Below are positions 8,989-17,682 of a DNA stretch of 64,000 nt, piece by piece. The notes under the pieces were generated by a model that did not search any database, was not told the origin of the DNA, and saw only the letters and a list, made by a program, of their open reading frames with translations. Every line of letters starts with the position of its first letter. Positions within the stretch are counted from its first letter, which is position 1. The stretch is from Pseudomonadota bacterium. GTDB lineage: Bacteria > Myxococcota_A > Polyangia > Polyangiales > Polyangiaceae. Both the position numbers and the translations under genes were made by a program. The stretch lies in the NCBI GenBank assembly GCA_023423895.1, contig JAFAER010000053.1, forward strand, positions 36,998-100,997, given 5' to 3'.

Positions 8989-10170
8989 GTGCAACGTCCT
9001 TCCACCGTCTGGTCCAGGCGCCTTCGCGCGAGCGTCGTCGTGCTCGGCGTCGCGCTGGGCGTCTTCGCATGCGCGCGCGATACGGTGACGCTGGGGACCG
9101 GAGTGAACGAGGAGGTCTTCGCGCCGATCGACGCGGGCGACGGAGCGACCGACGCCGGTCCGGGGCTCTGCGTCGCGACGGCGTGCCCGTTCCCGTGGGC
9201 GACCTGCCCCGCGCTCGACGGAACGCTGCCCGTTTTTGCCTGCGGGACGGACCTGAACAACGACATCGATCATTGCGGCGCGTGCGACGTCGCGTGCAAG
9301 AACCCGTCTCCGGCGTACCACGTCCACATGGCGTGCTCGGCGGGGCAGTGCCAGGCATTCTGCAACGAGGACCACGCCGACTGCAACGGCGTCCCCGACG
9401 ACGGCTGCGAGTCGAGCTTGCTCGACGATTCGAAGAACTGCGGTAGCTGCGGGCTCCAGTGCCCTGCCGGCGTCGCTTGCACCCACGGCAAGTGTGGTTG
9501 CCCTTCGGGGATGACCGAGTGCAACGGTCGCTGCGTCGATCTGAGCTCGGACGACAACAACTGCGGCGCGTGCGAGACGTCGTGCATGGAGAACCAGCCG
9601 GACGATGCGGGGACGGTGCCTCCGCACATGTTCTTCGGCTGCATCGGCGGTCAGTGCAAGGACCTCCGTTGCAAGCAGGACGTGATGGAGTACTGGTCCG
9701 ACTGCAACCACGACATCGAGGCCGACGGCTGCGAGGTGGACCTCCGGAGCGACGTCGAAAACTGCGGCCAGTGTGGCAACGCGTGTGATCCCGGCCAGCA
9801 GTGCTTCGCGCAGGACAGCATCGTCGGCTGCCAGTGCAAGCAAGGGCAGACGCTGTGCCCTGCGCGCGGGAACGTCCCGCAGAGCTGCATCGACATCGAG
9901 AACGATCCTCGCAACTGCGGCGCTTGCGGCTACGCCTGCCCGTTCGTTCCGAATGCGAAGGCGGTCTGCGACCGAGGACGCTGCGGGTACGAGTGTCTGC
10001 CCGGCACCGCCGACTGCAACGGGCGTGACGACGACGGATGCGAGGTCGATCTCAACAAGGATCCTCGCAACTGCGGCGGGTGCGGCGCGGCGTGTGACGT
10101 CGCCGTCGGGCAGCCGTGTGTCGGTGGTCGATGCCTGATGGGCGAGTGCGGTGGAGGCACGGCTCGATGA
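8989..10170 (+). CDS. Cys-rich NCGxCG-repeat lipoprotein, locus A
   Basis: I choose the GTG at 8989, five bases after AGGAG, because it gives a compact signal peptide with lipobox GVFAC; an in-frame ATG at 8947 is possible. The mature protein begins with a conserved strand (ARDTVTLGTG) and an Asp/Ala/Gly linker. It then has about seven Cys-rich units with cores such as NCGACGYAC, NCGSCGLQC and DGCEVDL, usually introduced by DCN. Many disulfides are expected, so the folded product should lie outside the cytoplasm. Proteins of this type are often mislabelled as tryptophan synthase alpha chain; no such fold is visible. It is the first gene of the lipoprotein chain, and its stop overlaps the next start by four bases. 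Confidence 0.85.
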   Translation: MQRPSTVWSRRLRASVVVLGVALGVFACARDTVTLGTGVNEEVFAPIDAGDGATDAGPGLCVATACPFPWATCPALDGTLPVFACGTDLNNDIDHCGACDVACKNPSPAYHVHMACSAGQCQAFCNEDHADCNGVPDDGCESSLLDDSKNCGSCGLQCPAGVACTHGKCGCPSGMTECNGRCVDLSSDDNNCGACETSCMENQPDDAGTVPPHMFFGCIGGQCKDLRCKQDVMEYWSDCNHDIEADGCEVDLRSDVENCGQCGNACDPGQQCFAQDSIVGCQCKQGQTLCPARGNVPQSCIDIENDPRNCGACGYACPFVPNAKAVCDRGRCGYECLPGTADCNGRDDDGCEVDLNKDPRNCGGCGAACDVAVGQPCVGGRCLMGECGGGTAR

Positions 10171-11351
10171 CGCGTCGCTCGTGGCTCGTCGCAAGCCTGC
10201 TCGCGTCGGCATCGGCTGCGTTCGTGGCGTGCGCCGCCGCGGAGGAGGACGCGGCGAAAGACGGCCGTGACACCGTCGCGGTCCCGGACGGCGGAGAGAC
10301 GGCGAGCGACGGAGGCACCGCGGACGGCTGTACGGATGCCGATGTTTGCGCACCGGTGTTCGACTGCACGCAGGTCGACTTCTGCCCGACGGAGTTCCCG
10401 GTCTCGCGCCTCGTTGCGCTGAACGCGATCTGGGGGAGCGGACCGAACGACGTCTGGGCCGTCGGCACGCGCGGCACGGTCCTCCACGGTGACGGCTCCA
10501 AGTTCACGCCAGTCTCCGTCGATGCCGGCACGGCGACGGACATCTACGTGGCGGTCTGGGGAACGAGCAGTACGGACGTGTGGATCCTCGGTCCGTCCTT
10601 CCCGCTGCATGCGAGCGGCCATGGCAGTGCGTTCGAGCCACGCCAGGGCTCGTCGTGGGACGGCTCGAAGACCGCCACCGGTCGCCTCTGGGCGGGCACG
10701 AGCGCAGGGCCGACCGCGCCGGACACGGTCTGGCTCGCAGGCGAGAGCTCCACTCGGTTCGGCACGGCGAGCAGCTTCTGGGCCCTCGGCAGCGACGCGA
10801 ACGACGCGCCCGTCTGGCTGCCGGATTCATGCACCGGCGCCAAGCCATGTTTGCCTGCCGTGCGTGCGCTCTGGGCTGCAGACGCGTCCACGGCGTGGGC
10901 CGTCGGTCACGACGGGCGAGCATTCGTCTGGGAGACGTCGAGCGAAGCGGACGCCGGAACCCCGCGCTGGATCGCGCAGAACTCGAACACGCGCGACGAC
11001 CTCGAGGCCGTGTGGGGAAGCGGACCGGACGACGTCTGGGCCGTCGGACGTCGCGGCACGATCCGTCACACGGCGCGCGGCTCCTCCGTGTGGACGGTGA
11101 TCACGTCTCCGACGACGAACGATCTGCACGCCGTCTGGGGCAGCGGCCCGAACGACGTCTGGGCGGCCGGCGACATCGGCACCATCCTCCACTACGACGG
11201 CACGAGCTGGAGTCTTGCGACCCTCGCACTCCCGAACGGAGACACGCCGACGAACCTCTTCGGCATCTGGGGGAGCAGCCAAGAGGACGTCTGGATCGTG
11301 GGCGAAGGTCTCATCTTGCACCGCACGGCGACGAGCGGGAGGCAGCCATGA
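10167..11351 (+). CDS. seven-bladed tryptophan-rich propeller lipoprotein W1, locus A
   Basis: The 394-aa product starts with a signal peptide and lipobox-like AAFVAC, then an acidic linker and a small Cys pair (VFDCTQVDFC). Seven repeats follow, each built on a core like WGSGPNDVWAVG and then GTILHYDG. They begin near LNAIWG, YVAVWG, RLWAG, VRALWA, LEAVWG, LHAVWG and LFGIWG. Seven such units match a closed seven-bladed beta-propeller. BNR or PilY1-like names are sometimes applied to such proteins, but no Asp-box or PilY1 feature is evident. It overlaps its neighbours by four bases on each side. The start is the ATG at 10167, which gives the signal peptide directly. Confidence 0.87.
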   Translation: MTRRSWLVASLLASASAAFVACAAAEEDAAKDGRDTVAVPDGGETASDGGTADGCTDADVCAPVFDCTQVDFCPTEFPVSRLVALNAIWGSGPNDVWAVGTRGTVLHGDGSKFTPVSVDAGTATDIYVAVWGTSSTDVWILGPSFPLHASGHGSAFEPRQGSSWDGSKTATGRLWAGTSAGPTAPDTVWLAGESSTRFGTASSFWALGSDANDAPVWLPDSCTGAKPCLPAVRALWAADASTAWAVGHDGRAFVWETSSEADAGTPRWIAQNSNTRDDLEAVWGSGPDDVWAVGRRGTIRHTARGSSVWTVITSPTTNDLHAVWGSGPNDVWAAGDIGTILHYDGTSWSLATLALPNGDTPTNLFGIWGSSQEDVWIVGEGLILHRTATSGRQP

Positions 11352-12616
11352 AGGTCTTCCTTCGGATGACCGTCGCGGCCCTCGTGCTCGCCTTCGGCGG
11401 GCGGAGCGCGCTCGGCTGCGCAGACGGTGTCGTCGCGCCGCCGTCATCGGCGGGCCCGACGCCCGATGCGAGCGACGGAGTGAATGGCGATCTCGACGGC
11501 GGTCCGCATGACGGCGCGGGATCGGCGCCTCCGGCCTGCAGCGCCGACGGCTGGTGTTACACGAGGCTGCCGAGCCCGACGTCGTTCGACGCGGGTGGCA
11601 TCGTCCCCGATCCGAGCGGCGTCCGTTTCGCGCTCTCGTCCGTATGGGGCTCGGCCGACCGCAGCGCTTGGGCGGTGAGCCGTGCGGGCCATGTCCTGCG
11701 ATGGGACGGCACGGAGTGGAAGGTGGTCCTCGTCGCGGGCGCTGCGCTCCGGAGCGTGTGGGGCGCGAGCGCCACGGACATCTGGGTCGCCGGCGACTCG
11801 GGCACCTTGCTCCACGGCACCGGCAGCGACGGGAACCTCACGTTCGTGCCGGTCTCGATCGGGAGCACGCTGACGATCGAACGTGTGTGGGGCACGTCGC
11901 CGACGGACATCTGGCTCGTCACCGACCGCGCGTATCACCTCACGGCCGAGACCGCGGGGACCGCGACGCCGTTCGTCGAGGTCCCGATCCCGAGCGACTA
12001 CGGCGACGCCGCCGCGTTCGTGCGCCCCACCACCGTGTGGGGCACGGCGGAAGAGACGTGGTTCGCGGGCACGGAGGGCTCGTTCTGCGCTCCACCGAGC
12101 TGCTCGAACGAGACGCGGCACTTTGCGGCGCGCCGGCGCGATTCGGGAAGCGGAGCCGCGATCTGGGACACCGTCCCGATGGCGATCCCGGACGCGACGA
12201 AGGTCGTCGGCGGCACCTCGACCAGTGCTGGAGTGCAGGTGCTCGCGATCGCGACCCGGCTTTACGACACCGCTTTCGCGGCACGCATCGCGGACGACGC
12301 GTCGAAGCTCGACGCCGTGCGCGGGACGGTCACGGTCGCCGGTTCTCATGTGTGGAGCTCCGAGGTGGCGCAGGCGTACGGGCAGCCCACGGGCATCTGG
12401 GGCCGCGACGCGAACGACGTCTTCCTGGTCGGCGAGTGGGGCGCCGTCCGCCGCTTCGACGGGAGCGGCTGGCAGATCGTTCGCGTGGCGCGCACCGCGG
12501 TCTCGCCGCTGGTGAATCATCTCCGCGCGATCGACGGCGTAGTCGATGCGACCGGCGAGCAGGATATGTGGATCGTCGGTGAGGACGTCGCGCTGCACCG
12601 GAGGGCGAAGCCATGA
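11348..12616 (+). CDS. seven-bladed tryptophan-rich propeller lipoprotein W2, locus A
   Basis: This 422-aa lipoprotein (signal ending RSALGC) is a divergent partner of the preceding propeller. After an Asp/Gly linker, a short motif CSADGWCYTRLP precedes about seven repeats. The best are LSSVWGSADRSAWAV, LRSVWGASATDIWVAG, IERVWGTSPTDIWLV and TGIWGRDANDVFLVG, and the last ends in MWIVGEDVALHRRA. Corresponding W2 proteins at 25130 and 63334 share the CSADGWC-like entry motif, which separates W2 from W1. It begins inside the stop of W1 and ends inside the start of the RCC1 gene, so all three are probably translated as a coupled unit. Its ligand is unknown. Confidence 0.85.
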   Translation: MKVFLRMTVAALVLAFGGRSALGCADGVVAPPSSAGPTPDASDGVNGDLDGGPHDGAGSAPPACSADGWCYTRLPSPTSFDAGGIVPDPSGVRFALSSVWGSADRSAWAVSRAGHVLRWDGTEWKVVLVAGAALRSVWGASATDIWVAGDSGTLLHGTGSDGNLTFVPVSIGSTLTIERVWGTSPTDIWLVTDRAYHLTAETAGTATPFVEVPIPSDYGDAAAFVRPTTVWGTAEETWFAGTEGSFCAPPSCSNETRHFAARRRDSGSGAAIWDTVPMAIPDATKVVGGTSTSAGVQVLAIATRLYDTAFAARIADDASKLDAVRGTVTVAGSHVWSSEVAQAYGQPTGIWGRDANDVFLVGEWGAVRRFDGSGWQIVRVARTAVSPLVNHLRAIDGVVDATGEQDMWIVGEDVALHRRAKP

Positions 12617-13848
12617 AGCGCCTGCTTCATCTGACGCTGTTCGCGGCGACTGCGTTCGCGACCGGCACGGTGGCCGGTTGTGGCGATGACGCCGAGCCGA
12701 AGGTCTCGAGCGATCCGCCCATCGACGGCGGCTCCACCCCGCCGGAAGACGGCGGCTCGCTGGACGCCGCGGATGGCGGCACGCGTCCTCCTTTCGATCC
12801 CGCGCCGCCCGCGATCACATGCGCCGTCACGCCGTGCATCACGCGCCTCGTGGCGGGTCCCACGCATTACTGCGCCATCGCGAGCGACGGTGTCGTGCGC
12901 TGCTGGGGCAACCCGAGCGCGCTCGGTGAGTTCGGCGGAACCAGCTCGTCCGGCGATCCCGGGGCGACACCCGTCGTGCTCGAAGGCATGACGGGCGTCG
13001 TCGACATCGCGGCAGCCTCGCTACGTACGTGCGTCGCCTACGCCGACGGCAACGTGGATTGTTTCGGCCGCGACGTGCCGATGCCCACGCGCGTCCCTGG
13101 CGTCACCGGCGCAAAGAAGCTCGCGATCGGAAGCGAGCGGAGCTGCGCGGTCACCGGAGACGGTGGCCTCACGTGCTGGGGCGACAGCAAGGCGACGGGA
13201 GAGGGCACGGGCCCGGTTTCGCTCCCCGCCGGCAAAGCTGGCTCCGTCGCGATCAGCACACCCGTCGCGTTCGCGGTCGCGGACGACGGGGCGCTCTTTT
13301 CATGGGGAGCGGACCCGCTGATGCTCGGCCGCGACACGCCGCTCGACGTCGACTGGAGCCCCGGCCGCGTGCAGGAGCTGCCGTCGGCTTTGCAGGTCGC
13401 GGCGTCGGATCGACATGTCTGCGCCGTGACGACGGAAGGACGGCTCTACTGCTGGGGACACGGCGACGACGGAGCGCTCGGCCTCGGGTCGATGCGATCC
13501 GTCTCGTTCCCGAAGGAGGTCTTCTTCCCTGGACCGGCGTATCCCGCGCAGGTCGCCGTCGCGGTGACGCACTCGTGTGTCCGCACGACCGACGGCCTCG
13601 TGAGCTGCTGGGCACGCAAGAACACGTCCGGCGAGCTCGGCTACGGCGATCTCACCGGCGTTTTCATCCCGACGAAGGTGACGCTCCCGAAGCTCACCGC
13701 CGCGGTGGCGACGGGCACAGGATCGACGTGCGCGCTCGCGACGGACGGCAGTGTCTGGTGCTGGGGCGACAACGCGTACGGGCAGCTGGGGCTCGGGCGT
13801 CGCGATGCCGACCGCCACGGGACTCCGACGATGGTGGTCTTTCGATGA
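12613..13848 (+). CDS. RCC1-repeat seven-bladed propeller lipoprotein, locus A
   Basis: The 411-aa product has a lipoprotein signal (TGTVAGC) and an acidic Gly/Asp linker. Seven RCC1-type repeats follow, each about 50 residues, with the form CAI-SDG-V-CWG. Visible examples are HYCAIASDGVVRCWG, RSCAVTGDGGLTCWG, HVCAVTTEGRLYCWG and a final STCALATDGSVWCWG closing with YGQLGLG. Nearly every blade carries two cysteines at fixed positions, so each blade may be disulfide-stapled, as suits an exported protein. Eukaryotic RCC1 is a nucleotide exchange factor; nothing here suggests that activity. It overlaps both neighbours by four bases. Confidence 0.9.
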   Translation: MKRLLHLTLFAATAFATGTVAGCGDDAEPKVSSDPPIDGGSTPPEDGGSLDAADGGTRPPFDPAPPAITCAVTPCITRLVAGPTHYCAIASDGVVRCWGNPSALGEFGGTSSSGDPGATPVVLEGMTGVVDIAAASLRTCVAYADGNVDCFGRDVPMPTRVPGVTGAKKLAIGSERSCAVTGDGGLTCWGDSKATGEGTGPVSLPAGKAGSVAISTPVAFAVADDGALFSWGADPLMLGRDTPLDVDWSPGRVQELPSALQVAASDRHVCAVTTEGRLYCWGHGDDGALGLGSMRSVSFPKEVFFPGPAYPAQVAVAVTHSCVRTTDGLVSCWARKNTSGELGYGDLTGVFIPTKVTLPKLTAAVATGTGSTCALATDGSVWCWGDNAYGQLGLGRRDADRHGTPTMVVFR

Positions 13849-15635
13849 AGTCCTCGTCCCGCAACCACGTGACGCAGCGTCTGGCCGGGTGGCTCGGTCT
13901 TGCGGGCGGAGCGCTGCTCGTCACCGCGGTCGCCTGCAGCTCGCCGTCGAGGAGCTTCGACGACACGCGGACCTTCGAGCCCGACAGCGGCAGCACGGAG
14001 GCCGCCGCGCCGACGTGTGGCGGCCGGCGATGCTCGCGTGACCTTCACAAGGTCGTCGACGACTGCACCGAGGCCGTCCTCGAAGAGTGTGCCCCCGATC
14101 GCGGTTGTGCTGCGGGTGCATGTGTCCCCGCGTGCGAGAGCGCCGCGGCATCGCAAGGATCGATCGGCTGCTCGTTCTACGCGGTGCCGCCCGATGTTCC
14201 GGAGCAGAGCGAGACCTCGTGCTGGGCGGCGTTCGTCGCGAACACGTGGACGACGCCGGTCACCGTGACGGCCGAGCTCGGCGGCGCTCCGCTCGACATC
14301 TCCAAGAGCATCTACCGCGCGAACGTGCAGGGCGAGAAGGTCCACTACGAGCGAATTGACGGAGCCTTGCCTCCAGGCGAGCTCGGGATCGTCTTCCTCG
14401 CGCAGGGCGATGCCGGCCCGAACAACGACAAGCATCTCGATTGTCCGAGCGACGTCGAGGTGGCGTGGCGCGGCACCGCGGTGAAGGAGCACCAATCGAG
14501 CGTCTACCCCGCGTTCCACCTCGCCACGGACATGCCGGTGTCGGCGTATTCGATCTTCCCGTACGGCGGGGCCAAGAGCTACGTGCCCGCGGCGACGCTC
14601 CTCTTGCCTACCTCGTCATGGACGAAGACGTACGTCCTGGTCGACGGGTGGAACGCAAACGCGGGCTCGCCCTTCATCCAGATCGTCGCGCAGGAGAACG
14701 ACACGGAGATCCGCCTTCGCCCGCAGGTCGACATTCGCGACGGCGTCGGCGTGAGCGGCGGCATCCGCGGCTCGGTCGCGCGCTGGACGCTCCAGCGTGG
14801 ACAGGTGCTCGAGCTGATGCAGCCCGAGAGCCTTGCGGGCAGCCCGATCGAGGCGAGCCATCCGGTCGCCGTGTTCGGCGGCAACCAGTGTGCGTTCGTC
14901 GACGACGACGACTTCGCCTGCGACTCGCTCCATCAGCAGATCGCGCCGGTGCAGCACTGGTCGTCGAGCTACTCGGGTGTGCCTTACCGGTCACGACGCA
15001 AGGGCCTCGAAGGCGCGACGCCCGCTCCCGAGAACGTGTTCTGGCGCATCGTGGCTGCCGCCGACGGGACCGAGCTCACGTACGACCCCGCGCCGCCGCC
15101 GGGCGCGCCCGCGACGATGAAGAGCGGAGAGGTCGCCAAGTTCTCTGCCGACGCGCCGTTCCGCGTGAGGAGCCAAGATCCGAGCCACCCGTTCCTCATC
15201 GCGGTCCACATGACCGGCGCCGAGCGCTACGGAACGCTCGGCGATCCGGACTTCGTCACGATCGTCCCGGACGATCAGTTCCTCGATCAATACGTGTTCT
15301 TCCTCGATCACACGTATTCGGACAGCAACCTCACCGTCGTCCGTCGCAAAGGGCCGAACGGCTTCCGTGACGTGACGCTCGACTGCCTCGGCCCTGTCAC
15401 CGGATGGCAGCCGCTCGGGACCGACGGCACCACCGAATACGCGTGGATCGAGATGACGCGTGGCCGCGCTCCGGTGACCACCCCCATCGGAAGCTGCAGC
15501 TATGGCCGCCACGAAGCCCATAGCGACGGCGCATTCGCGCTCTACGCATGGGGAATCGACTCCTATGCAAGTTATGGCTTCCCCGCCGGTGCCGGTAGCC
15601 GTCCGACATCGCCGTATTCGATCGAAGTTCACTGA
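13845..15635 (+). CDS. IgGFc-binding-protein-like lipoprotein, locus A
   Basis: The ATG at 13845 overlaps the RCC1 stop by four bases and gives a 596-aa protein with lipobox TAVAC. A small Cys domain (CGGRRCSRDLHKVVDDC) precedes a long region resembling the IgGFc-binding N-terminal domain. That region has FHLATDMPVSAYSIFPYGG, LLPTSSWTKTYVLVDG, ENDTEIRLRP, HPVAVFGGNQC and a terminal YASYGFPAGAG. The human protein of that name binds mucins and IgG Fc; in bacteria this domain occurs in secreted proteins of unknown ligand. It is the last gene of the overlapping chain. The paralogue at 27771 has the same layout, and a degraded 3' piece lies near 36.8 kb. Confidence 0.87.
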   Translation: MKSSSRNHVTQRLAGWLGLAGGALLVTAVACSSPSRSFDDTRTFEPDSGSTEAAAPTCGGRRCSRDLHKVVDDCTEAVLEECAPDRGCAAGACVPACESAAASQGSIGCSFYAVPPDVPEQSETSCWAAFVANTWTTPVTVTAELGGAPLDISKSIYRANVQGEKVHYERIDGALPPGELGIVFLAQGDAGPNNDKHLDCPSDVEVAWRGTAVKEHQSSVYPAFHLATDMPVSAYSIFPYGGAKSYVPAATLLLPTSSWTKTYVLVDGWNANAGSPFIQIVAQENDTEIRLRPQVDIRDGVGVSGGIRGSVARWTLQRGQVLELMQPESLAGSPIEASHPVAVFGGNQCAFVDDDDFACDSLHQQIAPVQHWSSSYSGVPYRSRRKGLEGATPAPENVFWRIVAAADGTELTYDPAPPPGAPATMKSGEVAKFSADAPFRVRSQDPSHPFLIAVHMTGAERYGTLGDPDFVTIVPDDQFLDQYVFFLDHTYSDSNLTVVRRKGPNGFRDVTLDCLGPVTGWQPLGTDGTTEYAWIEMTRGRAPVTTPIGSCSYGRHEAHSDGAFALYAWGIDSYASYGFPAGAGSRPTSPYSIEVH

Positions 15636-15730
15636 CGCCATCGAGCCGTGCAGAGCGGTCGGCGTCCACAAGAGTCCGTTTGAAGTTGAGATGCTTCTCG
15701 CCTCCGTCGAGGCGAGCTCGAGGAGGAGTG

Positions 15731-16882
15731 ATGAAGAGAATTGCCACTATCGTGGTCCCCGGTCTCTTCGCCTTGACGGCGATCGTGACGGCTTGCTCCA
15801 CCAGTAACGATCCGAACGTGGACCCGTCTACCGACGACGACGCCGGGGCGGGTACGAAGGACAGCGGCTCGCCGCAGACGGATCCCGGGACCGACGCCGG
15901 AGATTCTGGGAAGAGCGATGCGAACGACGGGGGTGACGGGGGTGATGACGTCCCCGTTGGTCCGGCCGACGACATCATGAAGGCATGCGCGCGCATCGAT
16001 GCGTGCTCGGCGTCGACCGCGGCCCGCATCGGAATGAACGGATGCTACAGGCTCCTGACGATTGCGCCCTTCGCGCACAGCCTAGACGGGAAGGAGCGCG
16101 CGCAGCTCGAGAATCTGCAGTGCAAGCTCGCGGCGACGTCGTGCGCCGAGGTGGAAGCCTGCGATCGCCCGCTCACGGACTTCAATGCGTTCTGCGCGCA
16201 AGCCGAGGGCTTCGATTACTGCTCCAAGAACATCCACTTCGTCTGCGAGGGCACCAAGGCGGTCGCCGCGGTCGACTGCTCCGCGATGGGAAAGATCTGC
16301 GGCGCTGACGAGTTCGGCTCCAGCGCGGCCTGCGGGCTCGCCCCGTGCGATCCGTTCGAGTTTCCTGCTCCCACGAGCTGCAACGGAAACGTGCTCACGC
16401 AGTGCCAGTACCCCGGCCTCACGCAGGAGATCGACTGCACGAAGGCGGCCGAATACGTCCCCGTGAAGGGCAAGGGAAACGTCACCGTCGCAGGGACGGT
16501 CTGCGGGCAGTTCGGTGAAGACTACGCCTGCATCGGAGAAGGCGCGGACTGCGGGCCGCCCTCGCAGAAGTGCGACGGAACCGTGCTCGAGACGTGCGCG
16601 CGAGGAAAGCTTGCGCGCCGCGACTGCGCGGCGGTGCTCCCGGAGGGACAGAGCTGCGTGGTCCTCGAGGACGTGCCCGACGGAATCCAGGGAGTCTACG
16701 GATGTGGCCCGGTCAATCCGACGTGCAAGACGACGGACAACGAGTCGTGCAATCCCTCCACCGGCGTCATCGGCTTCTGCGGTCTGACGGGGCCGAAGAA
16801 GATCGACTGCAAGGAGCTCGGCTACGCGGGCTGCAAGACGACGACGGTCGACGGCCGCGTGACCGCCGCGTGCTTCCAGTGA
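15731..16882 (+). CDS. Cys-rich lipoprotein downstream of locus A
   Basis: The strong Shine-Dalgarno AGGAGGAG at 15721-15728 selects the ATG at 15731 and a 383-aa product. The lipobox is AIVTAC, followed by a Ser/Asp/Gly spacer rich in DAG. The mature region has about 28 cysteines in units such as CDGTVLETC and CNGNVLTQC, each followed by basic or acidic turns. The N-terminal mature part (IMKACARIDACSASTAARIG) is helical. Its spacing differs from the NCGxCG proteins, so it is a different family. It follows locus A after a 95-bp gap and may have its own promoter; locus B has an RCC1 gene at the equivalent position. Confidence 0.8.
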   Translation: MKRIATIVVPGLFALTAIVTACSTSNDPNVDPSTDDDAGAGTKDSGSPQTDPGTDAGDSGKSDANDGGDGGDDVPVGPADDIMKACARIDACSASTAARIGMNGCYRLLTIAPFAHSLDGKERAQLENLQCKLAATSCAEVEACDRPLTDFNAFCAQAEGFDYCSKNIHFVCEGTKAVAAVDCSAMGKICGADEFGSSAACGLAPCDPFEFPAPTSCNGNVLTQCQYPGLTQEIDCTKAAEYVPVKGKGNVTVAGTVCGQFGEDYACIGEGADCGPPSQKCDGTVLETCARGKLARRDCAAVLPEGQSCVVLEDVPDGIQGVYGCGPVNPTCKTTDNESCNPSTGVIGFCGLTGPKKIDCKELGYAGCKTTTVDGRVTAACFQ

Positions 16883-16951
16883 TGGGGATGCGGTAGCCAC
16901 CGCGTATCCAAGGCCACGCCGCTTGCAACGGAGCGGCGTGGCGCTCGTATG

Positions 16952-17214
16952 CCATGGGCAACTCGTGGGCGCGTACTTGCGCCGGGGCAAGTCGCACGGG
17001 TGTCCTCTCTCCGGGGCGTCCGTCGGGCGAACGACCGCGGGGCAAGTCGCGCGCGATGTCCTCTCTCCGGGGCGTCCGTCGGGCGAACGACCGCGGGGCA
17101 CAGCGCGACGGGGCGCTGGTATCCCATGGGCAACTCGTGGGCGCGTACTTGCGCCGGGGCAAGTAGCACGCGGTCTCCTCTCTCCGCTTGGTTCGTCGGG
17201 CGAACGACCTCGCG
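16952..17214. repeat. cluster of REP-like hairpin repeats
   Basis: Two kinds of repeat are interleaved. A 41-bp unit occurs identically at 16952-16992 and 17124-17164 and contains a perfect hairpin (ACTTGC, six-base loop, GCAAGT). A 43-bp unit occurs identically at 17002-17044 and 17058-17100, with a third decayed copy around 17173-17214. The region between 16883 and 17298 has no credible gene. Identical copies separated by short spacers suggest recent duplication of a REP/BIME-like non-coding element. Confidence 0.75.
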
Positions 17215-17298
17215 GCACTTGCGGTCGCAGCCTTCGAGCTTGGCTCTCCAGAGCAGGAGTCGCGCCAGCGCGCGACCGGGCGTGGTAAGCGACCGTTC

Positions 17299-17619
17299 AT
17301 GAGCTCTCGCCTCGCCGTCGTCTCGTGTCTCCTCTGGCTCTCGGCTTGCGGTGGATCGACGCCGCCCGCACCCACTTCGCCAGCAGCGCCGCCTGAGAGC
17401 GCTGCTCCGCCGCCCGAGCCGAGGGCAGGGGAGGGAGGCTCGGCGCTCACGGCGGAGGAGTGCGAGAAGCAGGGCGGGCATGTCGTCGGCGACATCGGCG
17501 ACGGCGCGACCCATCGTCCGGACTATCGCTGCCCGGGCAGCGGTCAGCCGCCGATCGGACACATCAGGGCCGAGACTGGCAAGCCGGTGGCCATCGAGGG
17601 CGCCGTCTGCTGCCGCTGA
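17299..17619 (+). CDS. small lipoprotein with conserved terminal CC motif
   Basis: The ATG at 17299 gives 106 aa starting MSSRLAVVSCLLWLSACGGS, a clear lipoprotein signal with Cys18. A Pro/Ala-rich linker leads to a small domain: ALTAEECEKQGGHVVGDIG, then DYRCPGSGQPPIG, and a final GAVCCR. The ECExxGG...CCR pattern is common in short secreted myxobacterial proteins of unknown role. Upstream in-frame codons run into the repeat cluster and are unlikely to be translated. Confidence 0.75.
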   Translation: MSSRLAVVSCLLWLSACGGSTPPAPTSPAAPPESAAPPPEPRAGEGGSALTAEECEKQGGHVVGDIGDGATHRPDYRCPGSGQPPIGHIRAETGKPVAIEGAVCCR

Positions 17620-17682
17620 GATCCGCTCGACGCGATGCGCAACACGTCGCCCGGCAGGGGCAGCTACATCCATGGCTGCCCG

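Noticed and set aside
8989..10170. Tryptophan synthase alpha chain, a label often given to such Cys-rich proteins
   Set aside because: There is no TIM-barrel sequence; the protein is a lipoprotein with NCGxCG repeats. The label is a transferred misannotation.
12613..13848. Guanine-nucleotide exchange activity suggested by RCC1 repeats
   Set aside because: The protein is exported and disulfide-paired, so an intracellular GTPase partner is implausible.
16952..17164. Possible CRISPR array because of repeated units
   Set aside because: Two different units alternate, copy number is two each, spacing is irregular and there are no cas genes.
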